A stretch of DNA of 64,000 bases, taken from contig BSDZ01000003.1 of NCBI GenBank assembly GCA_030268105.1, positions 5,379,001-5,443,000 of the forward strand, read 5' to 3'. Position numbers and translations under genes: made by a program. This DNA comes from Volvox africanus (lineage: Eukaryota > Chlorophyta > Chlorophyceae > Chlamydomonadales > Volvocaceae). The first letter of the stretch is position 1. Every line of letters begins with the position of its first letter. Positions 1-10,658 of this stretch are shown here, piece by piece. Under the pieces are notes generated by a model, which was not told the origin of the DNA, made no database searches, and saw only the letters and a program-made list of their open reading frames with translations.

Positions 1-239
1 GGCCCTAGTGACTGCGGTGGCGGATGGAAGTGGTGGCGTTCACAGCTTGCAGACTGGTTCCGGAAGCTAGCTGTTGCATGCTTTCTCCTGCCACCAAACC
101 GTCAGCTGAGGATTATTCGCAGTTTGTGCATCCCAGTCTTGGGTGCAATTTGCGTTACCGACGTGGATGAGGTCAGGAAAACTATCCCATCTCTCTCTCA
201 TGTAGATTTTACAATCTACGTAAGCACACCAGCGGTTGG

Positions 240-1370
240 TGTGCACCGCCACGTTCACATCTCGGTTACCTACACCGAGCCCGCAACTCTGGAGGCGGTG
301 CCGTACAGGCTGCTCCAGCTGCTGCTGCTGCGGCCGCCATTGCCTCCAGGCACGACGAGGATCTGGCTGCAGCGGTTGAGGGCCGCAGGGGCACCATGAC
401 GTCTATCGTCACCGTGCGGCCCAGTCACTCGGCATTCGCTGAGGGGGCTTGGGCCTCGTGGCTGCTCCACGCGACGTTTCGGTCGGTGGAAAAACTGCAA
501 GGGAATTCATCGGAACTTGCGTCGCTTGCACTATTGTTCCGTATCCCCAGAGGCACAGTGCTCGCCAACGTGCTCCTCCCTGCTGCAGCTTTGGAGTGCA
601 TGGTGCCCGTTGTCAGTAAACAACCGTGAAGAGGACTATGACGTCAGCTCCAACGCGGCTCTGGCATGTGCTGCTTTCCTGCAAGTAAACAGAGCCAGCA
701 ATAACTTTGACGCTGGACCTTCACCGGATGACATGAAGGGTTCAGCCACACCTTGGCCCGGGAATTTCCCGTCTCACGTGAAGAGCGCCGTCTCGGCTGA
801 CGGCAACGTGAGCCGCGTCCCGCCTCCATCCATTGCTACACTTTCCGCAGAGGACGCTTCTACTCCCACCAACGCCATTGGCTCTCTCGGTGCCTCATGA
901 CTGTGCACAACGGCAACAGCACATCGTCCCCACCAATGTGCCCCTCCCCACGTGCCACCGCGCATCCAGAGGAGCCCGCTGTGATGTTAGGCCAGGCGGG
1001 GATCCCTTCAGCATGCATCGGACCACCTGGAGAGGCGGTGGACAAATCGACCCGCAATGGCTGCTGCAACATGGTGCCTCACGTGACCGGGAGCAGCTGC
1101 GATGAGCAACTGCTTGTCATAGATAGTAACCCTATTGGTGAGGCTTGGAAAGCTTCCCTGAAGCCCACTGCCGGTGCTTTGAGCGGTTCCCTGGAGCCCA
1201 GCCCGATGGCTCAGCGATCCGGAACTGGGTCGGCAGGACGGTGGAACATGGACCCTGCAACTACAGTCGTGAATGCAGAGGACTCATACGCTTCTGGAAG
1301 CAGCGCTGCTGTTCTAGGACCTTGTGGCGCCCCTTGCGCCGCCCTTCCCTGCCACAAACACCCGGCATAG
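240..1370 (+). CDS. Possible partial gene at left edge, unknown product, frame-interrupted
   Basis: Three open stretches on the plus strand follow one another with algal-type composition. The first is about 240-629 (Ala-rich run near 310-350, then a Ser/Ala-rich stretch). The second is about 640-900, in another frame. The third is 897-1370, back in the first frame. The second and third overlap by the four bases ATGA at 897-900. No domain is recognisable. The sequence is rich in Ser, Pro, Ala and Gly, like the long low-complexity stretches common in volvocine proteins. The frame changes could be introns, single-base indels in a decayed gene, or chance ORFs. No convincing GT-AG pair joins them. 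Treat it as a weak candidate whose 5' part lies outside the window. Confidence 0.25.
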
Positions 1371-2857
1371 CCCAAGCACTTGACATCAGCACCTGGGCAC
1401 CCGTTGGGCGAATGATATCCGTCAACATCACTGAGGACAGCAAACGCGGTGGTGAGGGAGAGAGAGGGTCGGAAGTGCCTGCTGGTGGCAACCAAGGTCA
1501 CGATCGCTGCTTGCGCAGGGCGGCAATACAACCAACATTCATGTGAATCAAGCTATAGTCGTTGCCCAGCGATAAAAATGTGCTCAAAGGTGGCCGTACC
1601 AGCACGAACCATAAATCGAGGCTGGTTTACGTTGTCGCAATGCTCTTGCTTCCAGTGGGAAGAACGCCACCCTCCTCTGGGCTTTCGATTCTGGCAAATT
1701 ATGATTGTAATAACTTTGGTGAGAATTCAACGGTCAGGTTCACAGTACTGTTAAATTGCCGACCTGGTAACCCGGCCACCCCCGGCTTTTCGTGTTCTTG
1801 GCATTCCTATCCTCCTTATGTAACGACTTGTCTCGTCAGTCAGGCGTTTCAGTTGGGTTCAGGACAACACGTGCACTATCATGTACAGCTCGTTTACTGC
1901 ACTTGAGGAGGGATGTGCAGTTCCCACGGTACGGTCTCCAACGTACGGTCCCCACAGAATACCTAAGGATGGCCCTCTTGGTAGAGACACGGACGCAAGC
2001 CGGGCACCTGCAATATTGTACTGGTGATGCAATACCATCATCGAACACAGGGATGGTAGCACGTCACGTTTTGTTATGACACATATGCAACTGGCCCCGC
2101 CTGCACGAGACGAGAGCGCAGGCCCCTTTTGCCAGGACACCAGGACATGTGCGTAGGAATCCCCTGCCTGAACAGCAATCAAACATCGTTCCACACAAAA
2201 AGTCCATTGCCGTGAATGACGCGGCACACCCACTCACCTCCTGACCACTGGTAGTGTCAATGCAGGATTGACACGACTACATTATCTAGTCGTCTAGGGG
2301 CGGCCAATGCCAATGCCGCCTCAGCGTATACCTTGTATTGTATTATATTATAATATGTATATATACAGCTCTGTGTCCCTGCCATGCGGTGTTCGATCGC
2401 CGCTGCGAGAAGTGCAACCCAGCCGCATAGGGTTCTCAGCAATGGTCTCAGTTGCAGCTAGGGCTGTGCGTAATGTAGGGTATTGACTTGGTTGCAGGCC
2501 AAAAGGTGCGGCAGTTGCCGGGATAAAACCTCGTAGGCGCGCAACCGATGAGGCCGAGGGCGCGGCACTGGCAGGGAAGGCAGGTCCCTATCATCACCCT
2601 CACAACCAACATTACCTACTCGAGTGCCTGGCCCCTCCTGACGGTCAGGTTGCACGGTTCTCCTGGCATACTGGGTTCGTATGAGCGTCCACACTGCATC
2701 CTCGCATACCCGCCCGCCATATGCACATCCGTGAACTCCGAATCCGCTGTAGTATCAGCACCCACCACCGTCATGCAGCGGAATCTGCCGAATCCGCCGA
2801 AAAATACGACAAGTCACTTTCACTCGTTCTGGCGCTTCTGCGCCATTCGCCCTGTTA
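1371..2857. other. Non-coding stretch, no gene recognised
   Basis: Only short unrelated ORFs on both strands, none with family resemblance or consistent splice signals. There is an AT-rich patch near 2335-2365. It may contain introns of the doubtful gene to the left. Confidence 0.5.
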
Positions 2858-2935
2858 CAAGTTGGCAGAAGTACTCGTCCGTATAGCACTGCAGATTGGA
2901 CGAGCGCGGGTCGATAGCGTACTGCCGAGTACAGC
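2858..2935 (-). repeat. Copia LTR fragment
   Basis: This matches the middle of the copia LTR read in reverse: a GTATAGCACTNCA core followed by a GGTCGATAGCGTACTGCCGA-like segment. It is diverged and truncated at both ends, an old remnant of the family that is intact at 5675-10416. Confidence 0.7.
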
Positions 2936-3002
2936 AAAAATAATACTAGGTTTACGCTGCCTGGATATATGTTGATTCCACGCAAATTACTATCAGACCT
3001 TG

Positions 3003-3150
3003 TTGAGGTGTAGGCTACCGGACATTAGGAAACCTGACGTTGTTACGAGAAAGTATTCGTTACATAGTTTCCGAAAGCTTGAAAAATAAGTTAATTGTTC
3101 GCTCCGGAGTTGGCACAAATACTCGCGCGTATAGTACTAAAGATAGCAGA
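3003..3150 (-). repeat. Copia LTR fragment, second piece
   Basis: This resembles the 3' part and middle of the copia LTR in reverse orientation (GTAGRCTAYCRGACATTAGGAA start, GGAGTTGGCACAAATACTCG later). It lies about 70 bp after the first fragment in the same orientation. The two cover overlapping LTR parts, so they come from two LTRs or a rearranged one. Confidence 0.7.
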
Positions 3151-4672
3151 TGGCAGATAGCAATACGGATTTATATGTGGCTACCTGCCAGCCCAGCTAC
3201 CAGCCAACTGGTTTTGTCCAGTCGTTTTATTGTCGACACTTGCATGTTGTTTGAGTCGTCATACATGCACACCTAGTTCCCATGCATGCACATTGCGTCT
3301 GGTTGCTGGCAAATCATGCATAAATCGGTCGTGCCTAGCAAGGCCGCCTACGTCGACCGGGGCTGTGTTCGTCGGGGCAACAGCCGATGCGGACGTTCGA
3401 CGGAACTTCTGTGCGACTGGAGACTTGCCGAAATAGCAAACCTGCTTGTCATCATGATGCTATGGTCAACTCTGGCAAATAGCCTGCCGGGGGGTAGGTT
3501 GCATGACTGGCCGATGATTGCCTTATTTGCGCTTATCGTGGGCTTCGCTGCCGAAAGCATCGGCCTTGCTTGCGTGGCTCGCCGCTGTCTTCATCCTATG
3601 ATCCATCACGTACCTGCATGCATGTAAGCATGTTTGACTCCTGCCTCCCAACCTAGGCCAACACGTACGTATCTACGTACGTGCACTTGGTTGATAAGTG
3701 GGCTAGCTACCTCGCTCCAAATAAATTGTCTGTATTCGCCCTTATTGCATACCGTGCTGTGGTCTACTATCTAAGTAAAGTGCTCGTACGCATCTCTATG
3801 TACCTGCTGCTGCTGTCAAAGTATAATAATAACCATCGCATTGGATGAAGTAGTGTACGTATTGTCGTTACACGGTGACGTACTCTGTTTAGCTCTCCCC
3901 CGTCGGTGCCTGCCTTACTTGGTTAATGAATGAATGATGACTGAATTCATCATCTACGCGCGTGATTAGGACGACATACTCTGTTTACGTATGTATAGAT
4001 AGCGCGTCAAATTGTCCTAGATGTGTAAAGATGTGGCTTGAGTGTCTGGCCCTCCAAGCCACCCCCGACTTCCACATTAGTAGGCAGGCATAATCCGTGG
4101 ATTTCATCGGGAACCCAAAAATAATCTATTAATAGGCTAACACTGAACACGTATAAATATGTGTACACATGTATTGCTAAGAAAAAGGTGTGTATATCTC
4201 TTGATCAACGTGAAAGCTCTGTGTCATCAGTTTACCGCGCGCACCAGATCATATCAAGGGATATATTTCTTCCTTCTTATGCTTAACATCTATCTCTACA
4301 CATATCTTCTTTAACTATGTTGTTTAGTGTTAGTCGTACTAGTCTTGGGTTTCATTCGGGGCAAACATATCAATTTTCCCGATGTGAACACATGCCGTAT
4401 AGCACTTTAAAGTTATAGACATTCATATCATCAGACATACACAATTAGGGGTATGCGGCAATGAGGTCTTAATACCCAGATGCGGCGAGGCGTGTCTCCA
4501 GATGCAGTGAAAAGATCTTACATATCTAGATGACGTTGGGGCCGTATGTATCTATTCTACTTAGGCGTTGAAGAATCTAAATGAAGCAAAGATAGAGCAA
4601 GGATGCAGGTATACATTCCAATATCTGGATGGAGCTAGAAGTGTCACTAGATACGATGAAGATACAAGGATG
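3151..4672. other. Non-coding stretch
   Basis: No supported gene. It holds a small palindrome-like run of ACGTACGT around 3662-3682. The 4000-4560 part is AT-rich with several TATCTAGAT-like words that recur near 40040-40075, possibly traces of an unrecognised repeat. Confidence 0.45.
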
Positions 4673-4674
4673 CC

Positions 4675-4793
4675 GACCCCTACCAGCTCATAGGGGGTAT
4701 AACAGTTGTTAACGTGGCATAACAGGCGGCTAGAAGCTGTTTGGCGCTGTTTTGGCACCAGTTACACCGACCCCCTATAAGTTGGTAGGGGCC
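4675..4793. mobile_element. MITE-like element with imperfect terminal inverted repeats
   Basis: The left end (about 4677-4703, CCCCTACCAGCTCATAGGGG then GTATAAC) and the right end (about 4761-4791, GTTACACC then CCCCCTATAAGTTGGTAGGG) are imperfect inverted copies around an about 60-bp centre. There is no coding capacity. I found no clear target duplication, so the exact ends and superfamily stay open. Confidence 0.5.
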
Positions 4794-5157
4794 CTTAGCT
4801 TCACTTATCCGCGCTCACAGTCCCGCCATACTTGAGCAAATTTGCTTCATTCCAAGTTGGTGTAATAAAGCACTGTTGATGATGGGTAGTATGGGTTTCC
4901 GATATCCCACATGCATGTAGTCCCTGAGAGGGTTGAGAGGGTTGAGAAGGTTGAGGACAGAGTAAGGAATGGTCCTTGAGAATACTGCACTCAGACTGAG
5001 ATTTCCGGTGGCATTTTTTCGTTCATGATGCTTGTTTACAACAACCTCCTGGTGGCCATCTTTATCCGTATATCACTGTCTCGCTTAAGAATCCCCTTGT
5101 TAAGGGGTCTATCCCCTTTCATAACACCAATTGCTGTATGTGTATCGATGGACGCAG

Positions 5158-5418
5158 GGAGCCAAACAGTGTGTCCTCCAGAGCCTGGATATGATGTGTA
5201 CGTGGACACAGACATACCAGAAACGGACCCGCAGCCTTTCAGCTATCCCTACCCAAGGGCGTTCTGCAGTCTGAACCCGGAATGCGCCAGTTATGTCATA
5301 GTGACCAGTTATGTTACTGATCCAGCTATGTCGTCCTACATCGACTACAGCTTTTTCAAGAGCACTATATCCCCTACATCCACCGTCCAAGGCTTCTGTA
5401 CGCACATCAAACAGTCAG
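5158..5418 (+). CDS. Exon: Cys-containing secreted module, copy A
   Basis: An open exon of 261 bp (87 codons) is bounded by an acceptor (ACGCAG) and a donor (CAG|gtattc). It enters and leaves in phase 1, so it is a symmetric module. It encodes a domain with the pattern CPP-x-P-GY-x-VYVDT near its start, two central Cys, Y-x-F-K, and C-x-x-x-KQSG at its end. Exon 11654-11917 has the same pattern, length class and phases, and the tail recurs at about 15196-15234. The spacing is reminiscent of PAN/apple-like modules of algal secreted proteins, but I cannot prove the family. It is probably part of the ECM glycoprotein gene continuing to 24134, with the copia element in the intervening intron. The 5' end of the gene was not found. 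Confidence 0.55.
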
Positions 5419-5674
5419 GTATTCATTGTTGCTTTTAAGACGCGTTCATTTTTGTAGGATAAATATGACATGATACAGTTTACAAACAAAGCAAACATAT
5501 ATGTGTGTTCTCAACATACTTGTGGATCATATGTGGCATCCTGATATAGATTGACTTGATGACAACACTTATGCCTGTACAACACAAAGCATGTACTCTT
5601 ACTATGTTGGCAAAACAATGTGTTCATTCTTACGGTGTATGAAAGGGTGTATTAATTTATGTTTACTTTACTAC

Positions 5675-5917
5675 TGTTATAAAATGGTATATCAGTTGGA
5701 TATAGCGATCCATACTAGCAACAATCCCGCTGTTGTAGCTGTACTCGGCGGTAAGCTATCGACCCGCGTTCGTACTGTTTGTAGTGCTATACGCACAAGT
5801 ATATGTGCCGACTCCAGAACGAACTATTCGGACTTCTATACTATCAGATAATATGTAACGTATACTTTCTCGTTATTACGTCAGGCTTCCTAATGTCTGA
5901 TAGTCTACGTCTCAATA
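5675..5917 (+). repeat. 5' LTR of copia copy 1
   Basis: It begins TGTTATAAAATGG and ends CTCAATA. A TGTAA poly(A) signal is at 5854-5858. It is identical in my reading to 10174-10416. The 3' terminus is not the usual CA. Confidence 0.95.
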
Positions 5918-5930
5918 GGTTATGAGCCCC
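5918..5930 (+). other. Primer-binding site, complementary to the initiator tRNA-Met anticodon loop
   Basis: GGTTATGAGCCCC directly abuts the 5' LTR. Its complement, GGGGCTCATAACC, is the anticodon-stem-loop sequence of eukaryotic initiator tRNA-Met (CAT anticodon followed by AACC), not a tRNA 3' end (which would need TGG). Internal (half-tRNA) priming of this kind is established for Drosophila copia. Confidence 0.75.
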
Positions 5931-6004
5931 GGTCAACGTTGACCGCGGAGCCTGACATCTTTTGCCCATTCTAGTGTTGATCTTCGCGTTTATAGGTCTT
6001 CACA

Positions 6005-9000
6005 ATGGGAAAGGATAGGCTGGACGAGCCGCTGGACCTGCACAACTATTCAACTTGGAAACTACGATTCCAATTGTTGTGCGCGGAGCTTGGATACAGT
6101 CGCGCCCTGCTACAAGCACCAATTGCAGAGGCGGATGTCATCATCTCCGACAAGGTCAACAGTGTGATGGCCAAGAACGTCAAGAACCATCACCTCCAAA
6201 CAATTGTTCGGTCGGCAAATGCGAAGGCCGCCTGGGACGCTTTGGCGGCTACGTTCGCATCAACCTGCAACACGAGAAAGGTAGCACTACGACAGGAGCT
6301 AAGCGATTTTAAAATGGCTAATGGAGAGGAGCTGCCAATTTATATCAGCCGCGCGCGACAGCTACAGTCGGACTTGCTGGATGTGGGACACGCAGTCGCA
6401 GACACGGAGCTCTCTACAATTGTCATCAAAGGACTTCCGAGCAAGTATCATGTGGTAACAACAGCCCTGACAATGCGTGAAGGAGAGCTGGACTTCTTGC
6501 AAGTGGTCGCGCGACTCATGGCGTATGTGATACCGGACGATGACAACAGGGAGTCATCATCCGCATACATCACACACCGAAGTGGTGGCAACGCAAGCTC
6601 TACAGGCCGTAATCAACAAAGTAAGCAGAGGAGCAAGTCAAACGCTATCTGTCATTACTGCGGCAAGCCAGGGCATTTTATCGGAGTATGCAAGAAGCGC
6701 CTGGCAGACCAACAACAAAATTATGGACGCGGCGGGGGCAACCTTCAGCGCAGGGAGCCCACAAAAATGGCGTATGCAGTTGGAAACGAGTCGCGGTCGA
6801 ACGCCTGGCACCTGGACTCAGCGTCAGAATGGCATATCACCTACGACGCGACAGAGCTGGAGGACGTGAGAGCTGTGCAGCCAGAAGAAATGTTCACGGT
6901 GGTTGGCTACGATGGCTCCAGGTATAAGCCGACCCACGTGGGCCGTTACACCATGTGGAGTAACACCGTCAAGGGGCTGCAAATTGAGCTCAAGAACGTC
7001 TGTGTGGTGCCCAAGGCGACAGTGAAGTTGATCTCAGCAGGGATCTTTGATGAGCGTGGCGCCACCATTCAGCTGGGCCACAACAAAGCACTCGTGCAAG
7101 CAAAGGGGAGGACGATCCTACGCGCAGACAAAGTGGGATGCCTCTATGTTGTTCGCCATCACACAGCAGGGCGTTTAGCCAAGAAAGGCCGCTCATGTGC
7201 GGCGGTCGGGTCAGAAGGCTCGAAGGCAGCGCTGTGGCATCGGCGCTTGGGCCATCTGGGCTACAAGAGCCTGGAACGTATGTGCCGGGAACACATGGTA
7301 ACCGGCATGGATTTGGATCACACGAGTCTGGAAGCAGCCAGGTCGCGGATCTGCGAGCCCTGCATTTATGCAAAGCAAACACGTGGACCATTCCCGTCCA
7401 CTGGACACAAGGCGGCGAAACCTCTGGGCCTGATACACCTGGACGTCTGTGGACCTATGCCTGAGACTTCGATAGGTGGATCCCGGTACGTTACTACATT
7501 GCTGGACGACTGCACGGGATTTTCTACTGTTGCGTTCACGGAGACCAAGGACGCAGTTCGAAAGAAGGTCAAGACAATGATCGAGGCGCTGGAGAATATG
7601 ACTGGCCGTCGCGTGAAGGAGGCACGCACGGATCGTGGGACCGAGTTCCTTAACTCAGCCATGAGCGCCTACTTCGGCGAAAAAGGGATTATCCATGGTA
7701 CGACCGTTGGGTATTCGCCGGAGCAGAATGGGGCGGCGGAGCACCTCAACAGGACCCTATTGGAGAAGGCCTGGGCAATGCTGGCTGAGTCAGGACTACC
7801 GCAGAAGCTCTGGGCAGAAGCCATGGCTACGGCGAATCTTTTGCGCAACGTTTCGCCGGTCGTGGGGGCATCAGTAACGCCCCATGAGGCGTTCATGGGG
7901 GTGAAGCCGGACATAAGCCATCTGAGAGTTTTCGGCAGTACCGCATATGCACACGTGCAGAAGGAGAAGCGGAACAAACTGCAACCCGTGAGTAAAAAAG
8001 GAGTGCTGGTTGGATACGAGCAAGGGAGGCAGTACCGCATCTTGATCAACAATCTCATCAGCACCCACTCGACAGTCAAGTTCGACGAGTCAACAGTTGG
8101 AGATCGCTATGAGGATTCCGACGAGGAGGATGTCGAGGAGTCTGGCGGCGTTCCGTCGCCAGGGGGCGGCGGAGATACGCCGGTCAACACCGACATGGAC
8201 CAGGGAGCTGCTGAAGTGAACCATGGTGCATCCACCAGCAGCGGCCAGACAGCGGCGCCACAGAGGCACGCAGGCATACCAGCAGCACAGTTTCCCCGGA
8301 CGCAAAATACAGCGCAGTCCCGCGGAGGCAATGGTGGAGACGCTATGACAGGCGAAGGGCAGGTGCAGCAGCAAAACCACAACAACGACGGTGCAGACGT
8401 TAATATGCAGGAACGTCGCTATCCGCTACGTGAGCGAAAGCGACTGATTGAATGGAGGCATGAGCCCAACGGAAGGGTTACGTTCGGGCGGATCAATGCT
8501 GCACTCGAGGAAGAAGTACCAGAGCCAGCTTCATACCAGGAGGCCACTGACGGCCCATATGCTGAGAAATGGAGAAGTGCCATGGATGAGGAAATCTCAG
8601 CACAGCTCACAAACGGGACCTGGGAGCTAGCAAAACCACCGCCAGGTGCGCGGATTCTGCCTTGTCGGTGGGTGTATAAGGTCAAACGTGCAGAGGATGG
8701 CGAGATCGAGCGCTACAAGGCACGTTTGGTGGCGAAGGGCTACGAGCAGCGGGCGGGGATTGATTATGGGGAGCTCTTTGCTCAACCTCACGTTTTGCTT
8801 CGCTTCGTATGCTCCTGGCGGTGGCTGCGGCTAAAGCAATGCCGATCCATCAGCTAGACGTTTCAACAGCTTTCCTGAACGGGGAGCTAGAGGAGGAGCT
8901 CTGGATGCAGCAGCCGCCTGGTTACGAGTCAGCAGATCCAGAGCAGGCGTGCAGGCTTCTACGCTCAATCTACGGGCTGAAACAGGCCCCACGCTGCTGG

Positions 9001-10058
9001 TATATGAAGCTAGCGGCGGAGCTGGACAAGCTGGGGTTCAAACCGTCAGTAGCGGACCCAGCATTGTTCATCAAAAAGGATGAGAAGGAGATCGTCTACC
9101 TGCTGGTGCACGTGGACGACATCATCATCACCTCAGAAGACGAGGCAATCATCAGGAGAGTGAAACAGAAATCGGACAAGCCTTCAAGATTCGAGATCAT
9201 GGAGAGGCAAAAGTTTTCCTGGGCATGGAGATCAGCCGGGGAGCGCACGGGGAGGTAAAACTATCGCAGCGACGCTACATTGAGGAGCTGCTGCAGCGAC
9301 ATCAACTCGTCAATTCAAAGCCTCGAAAGACCCCACTACCTCCTGGTACTAGAGCCCTGCCAGCAGAAGACAACAACAAGGAGCTCGTAGACAACACCAA
9401 GTACAGGGCGCTTGTCGGCGAATTGAACTACCTGGCGACGAGCACAAGACCGGATATCACGCAGGCAATGAGCGTTCTGGCGCGCTTCATGGGCAACCCA
9501 TCTAAGGTTCACATGGGCTTGGCTTTGGGGGTGCTGCGATACCTGGCGGGTACCAAGGAGCTCGGATTATGCTATGACGGAGATGGCGATCTTGCTATGG
9601 TGGGCTACAGTGATTCCGACTGGGCTGGAATTCCAGCCACTCGGAGGTCCACAACTGGCTACGTATTCTTGCTAAACGGCGCAGCTATCAGCTGGAACAG
9701 CCAATTGCAGCGCACGTCGGCAGCTTCAACAGTGGAGGCAGAGTACCAGGCCACGGCAGCTGCAGTGCGGGAGGCACTTTGGCTTCGCAAGCTGACCAGA
9801 GACTTGGGTCTGAGGACACAGGCTATTCAGATTCGAACGGATTCTGAGGGATCAATGAGCTTTGGGAATAACCCGATAATGTCGGTTCGTTCTAAGCACA
9901 TCGACGTGCAACATCATCTAGTGCGAGAACGAGTCCTGCGGAAGGAAGTTGCCTTATCGCACTGTTCGACGGAGGATATGGTAGCAGATGTGCTAACCAA
10001 GGCACTTGGAGAGATAAAGTTTAAGAAGTGCATTACGGCGATGGGGTTGGCCGAGTAA
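6005..10058 (+). CDS. Copia gag-pol polyprotein, broken by two frameshifts
   Basis: It starts at ATG 6005 with a 950-codon open stretch to 8857, then continues in other frames at 8809-9258 and 9225-10058. In order it shows: a gag region; a CCHC knuckle at residues about 216-229 (CHYC, GH, C); a protease with WHLDSAS in place of the usual DSGAS; an integrase HHCC zinc region (about 412-453) and its D, D, E residues (DVCGP, RTDRGTEF, PEQNGAAEH); RT with RWVYKVKR and HVDD; and RNase H with DSDWAG and VEAEYQ. Against copy 2, copy 1 lacks one C near 8783 (GCTCAACC versus GCTCCAACC) and one A near 9163 (GTGAAACAG versus GTGAAAACAG). Both are simple deletions, not programmed shifts, because copy 2 reads through in one frame there. 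Confidence 0.93.
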
Positions 10059-10161
10059 GCTTTCTAAGTTTGTTTGGGGCGAACTCGTTTGGCTTAAGCT
10101 TTTCGGTTTCAAGAAGAATCTCTGGTTGGAATTATCTTCTTTCACTTGTTGCTAGGCATGT

Positions 10162-10173
10162 CTCGAGGGGGCG
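10162..10173 (+). other. Polypurine tract of copia copy 1
   Basis: CTCGAGGGGGCG sits immediately before the 3' LTR and is conserved next to the LTRs at 24698 and 12864 (reverse). It primes plus-strand synthesis. Confidence 0.85.
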
Positions 10174-10416
10174 TGTTATAAAATGGTATATCAGTTGGAT
10201 ATAGCGATCCATACTAGCAACAATCCCGCTGTTGTAGCTGTACTCGGCGGTAAGCTATCGACCCGCGTTCGTACTGTTTGTAGTGCTATACGCACAAGTA
10301 TATGTGCCGACTCCAGAACGAACTATTCGGACTTCTATACTATCAGATAATATGTAACGTATACTTTCTCGTTATTACGTCAGGCTTCCTAATGTCTGAT
10401 AGTCTACGTCTCAATA
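10174..10416 (+). repeat. 3' LTR of copia copy 1
   Basis: 243 bp, identical in my reading to the 5' LTR, with TGTAA at 10353-10357. It is followed directly by the target duplication ACTAC. Confidence 0.95.
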
Positions 10417-10514
10417 ACTACACTCAATAGTTGTTATATTATAATAACATACCCATTACTTATTGTATATGGAACCCTATTTCTTACCTTACCTCACATG
10501 TTTTGACATTACGG

Positions 10515-10540
10515 ACACACATACACACACACACACACAC
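10515..10540. repeat. (AC)n microsatellite
   Basis: Short AC dinucleotide run between the copia 3' LTR and the next solo LTR. Confidence 0.9.
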
Positions 10541-10658
10541 GGACATGGGCAACGCCGCCTAAAGGCGGAGCCCCCCTACCATCTGCTGCGCCATTACCCT
10601 ATTGCTTTAGTTAACATACAGGGGTGGATTGCAGCTACAGGGCGCATGCCGTATGAAG

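Larger units (their letters stand above)
5675..10416 (+). mobile_element. Complete Ty1/copia LTR retrotransposon, copy 1
   Basis: The element is 4742 bp with 243-bp LTRs that appear identical. It is flanked by the 5-bp target duplication ACTAC (5670-5674 and 10417-10421). Its order is LTR, primer-binding site, gag with CCHC knuckle, protease, integrase, reverse transcriptase, RNase H, polypurine tract, LTR. Integrase before RT defines copia. Identical LTRs and an intact TSD mean a recent insertion. Coding is broken by two single-base losses (see CDS), so it is non-autonomous as read. A second copy lies at 24456-29329 in reverse. It resembles the Osser type known from Volvox carteri, but identity cannot be checked here. 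Confidence 0.95.

Noticed and set aside
8780..9230. Programmed frameshifting in copia pol
   Set aside because: Copia copy 2 reads through both sites in one frame; copy 1 simply lacks one base at each.
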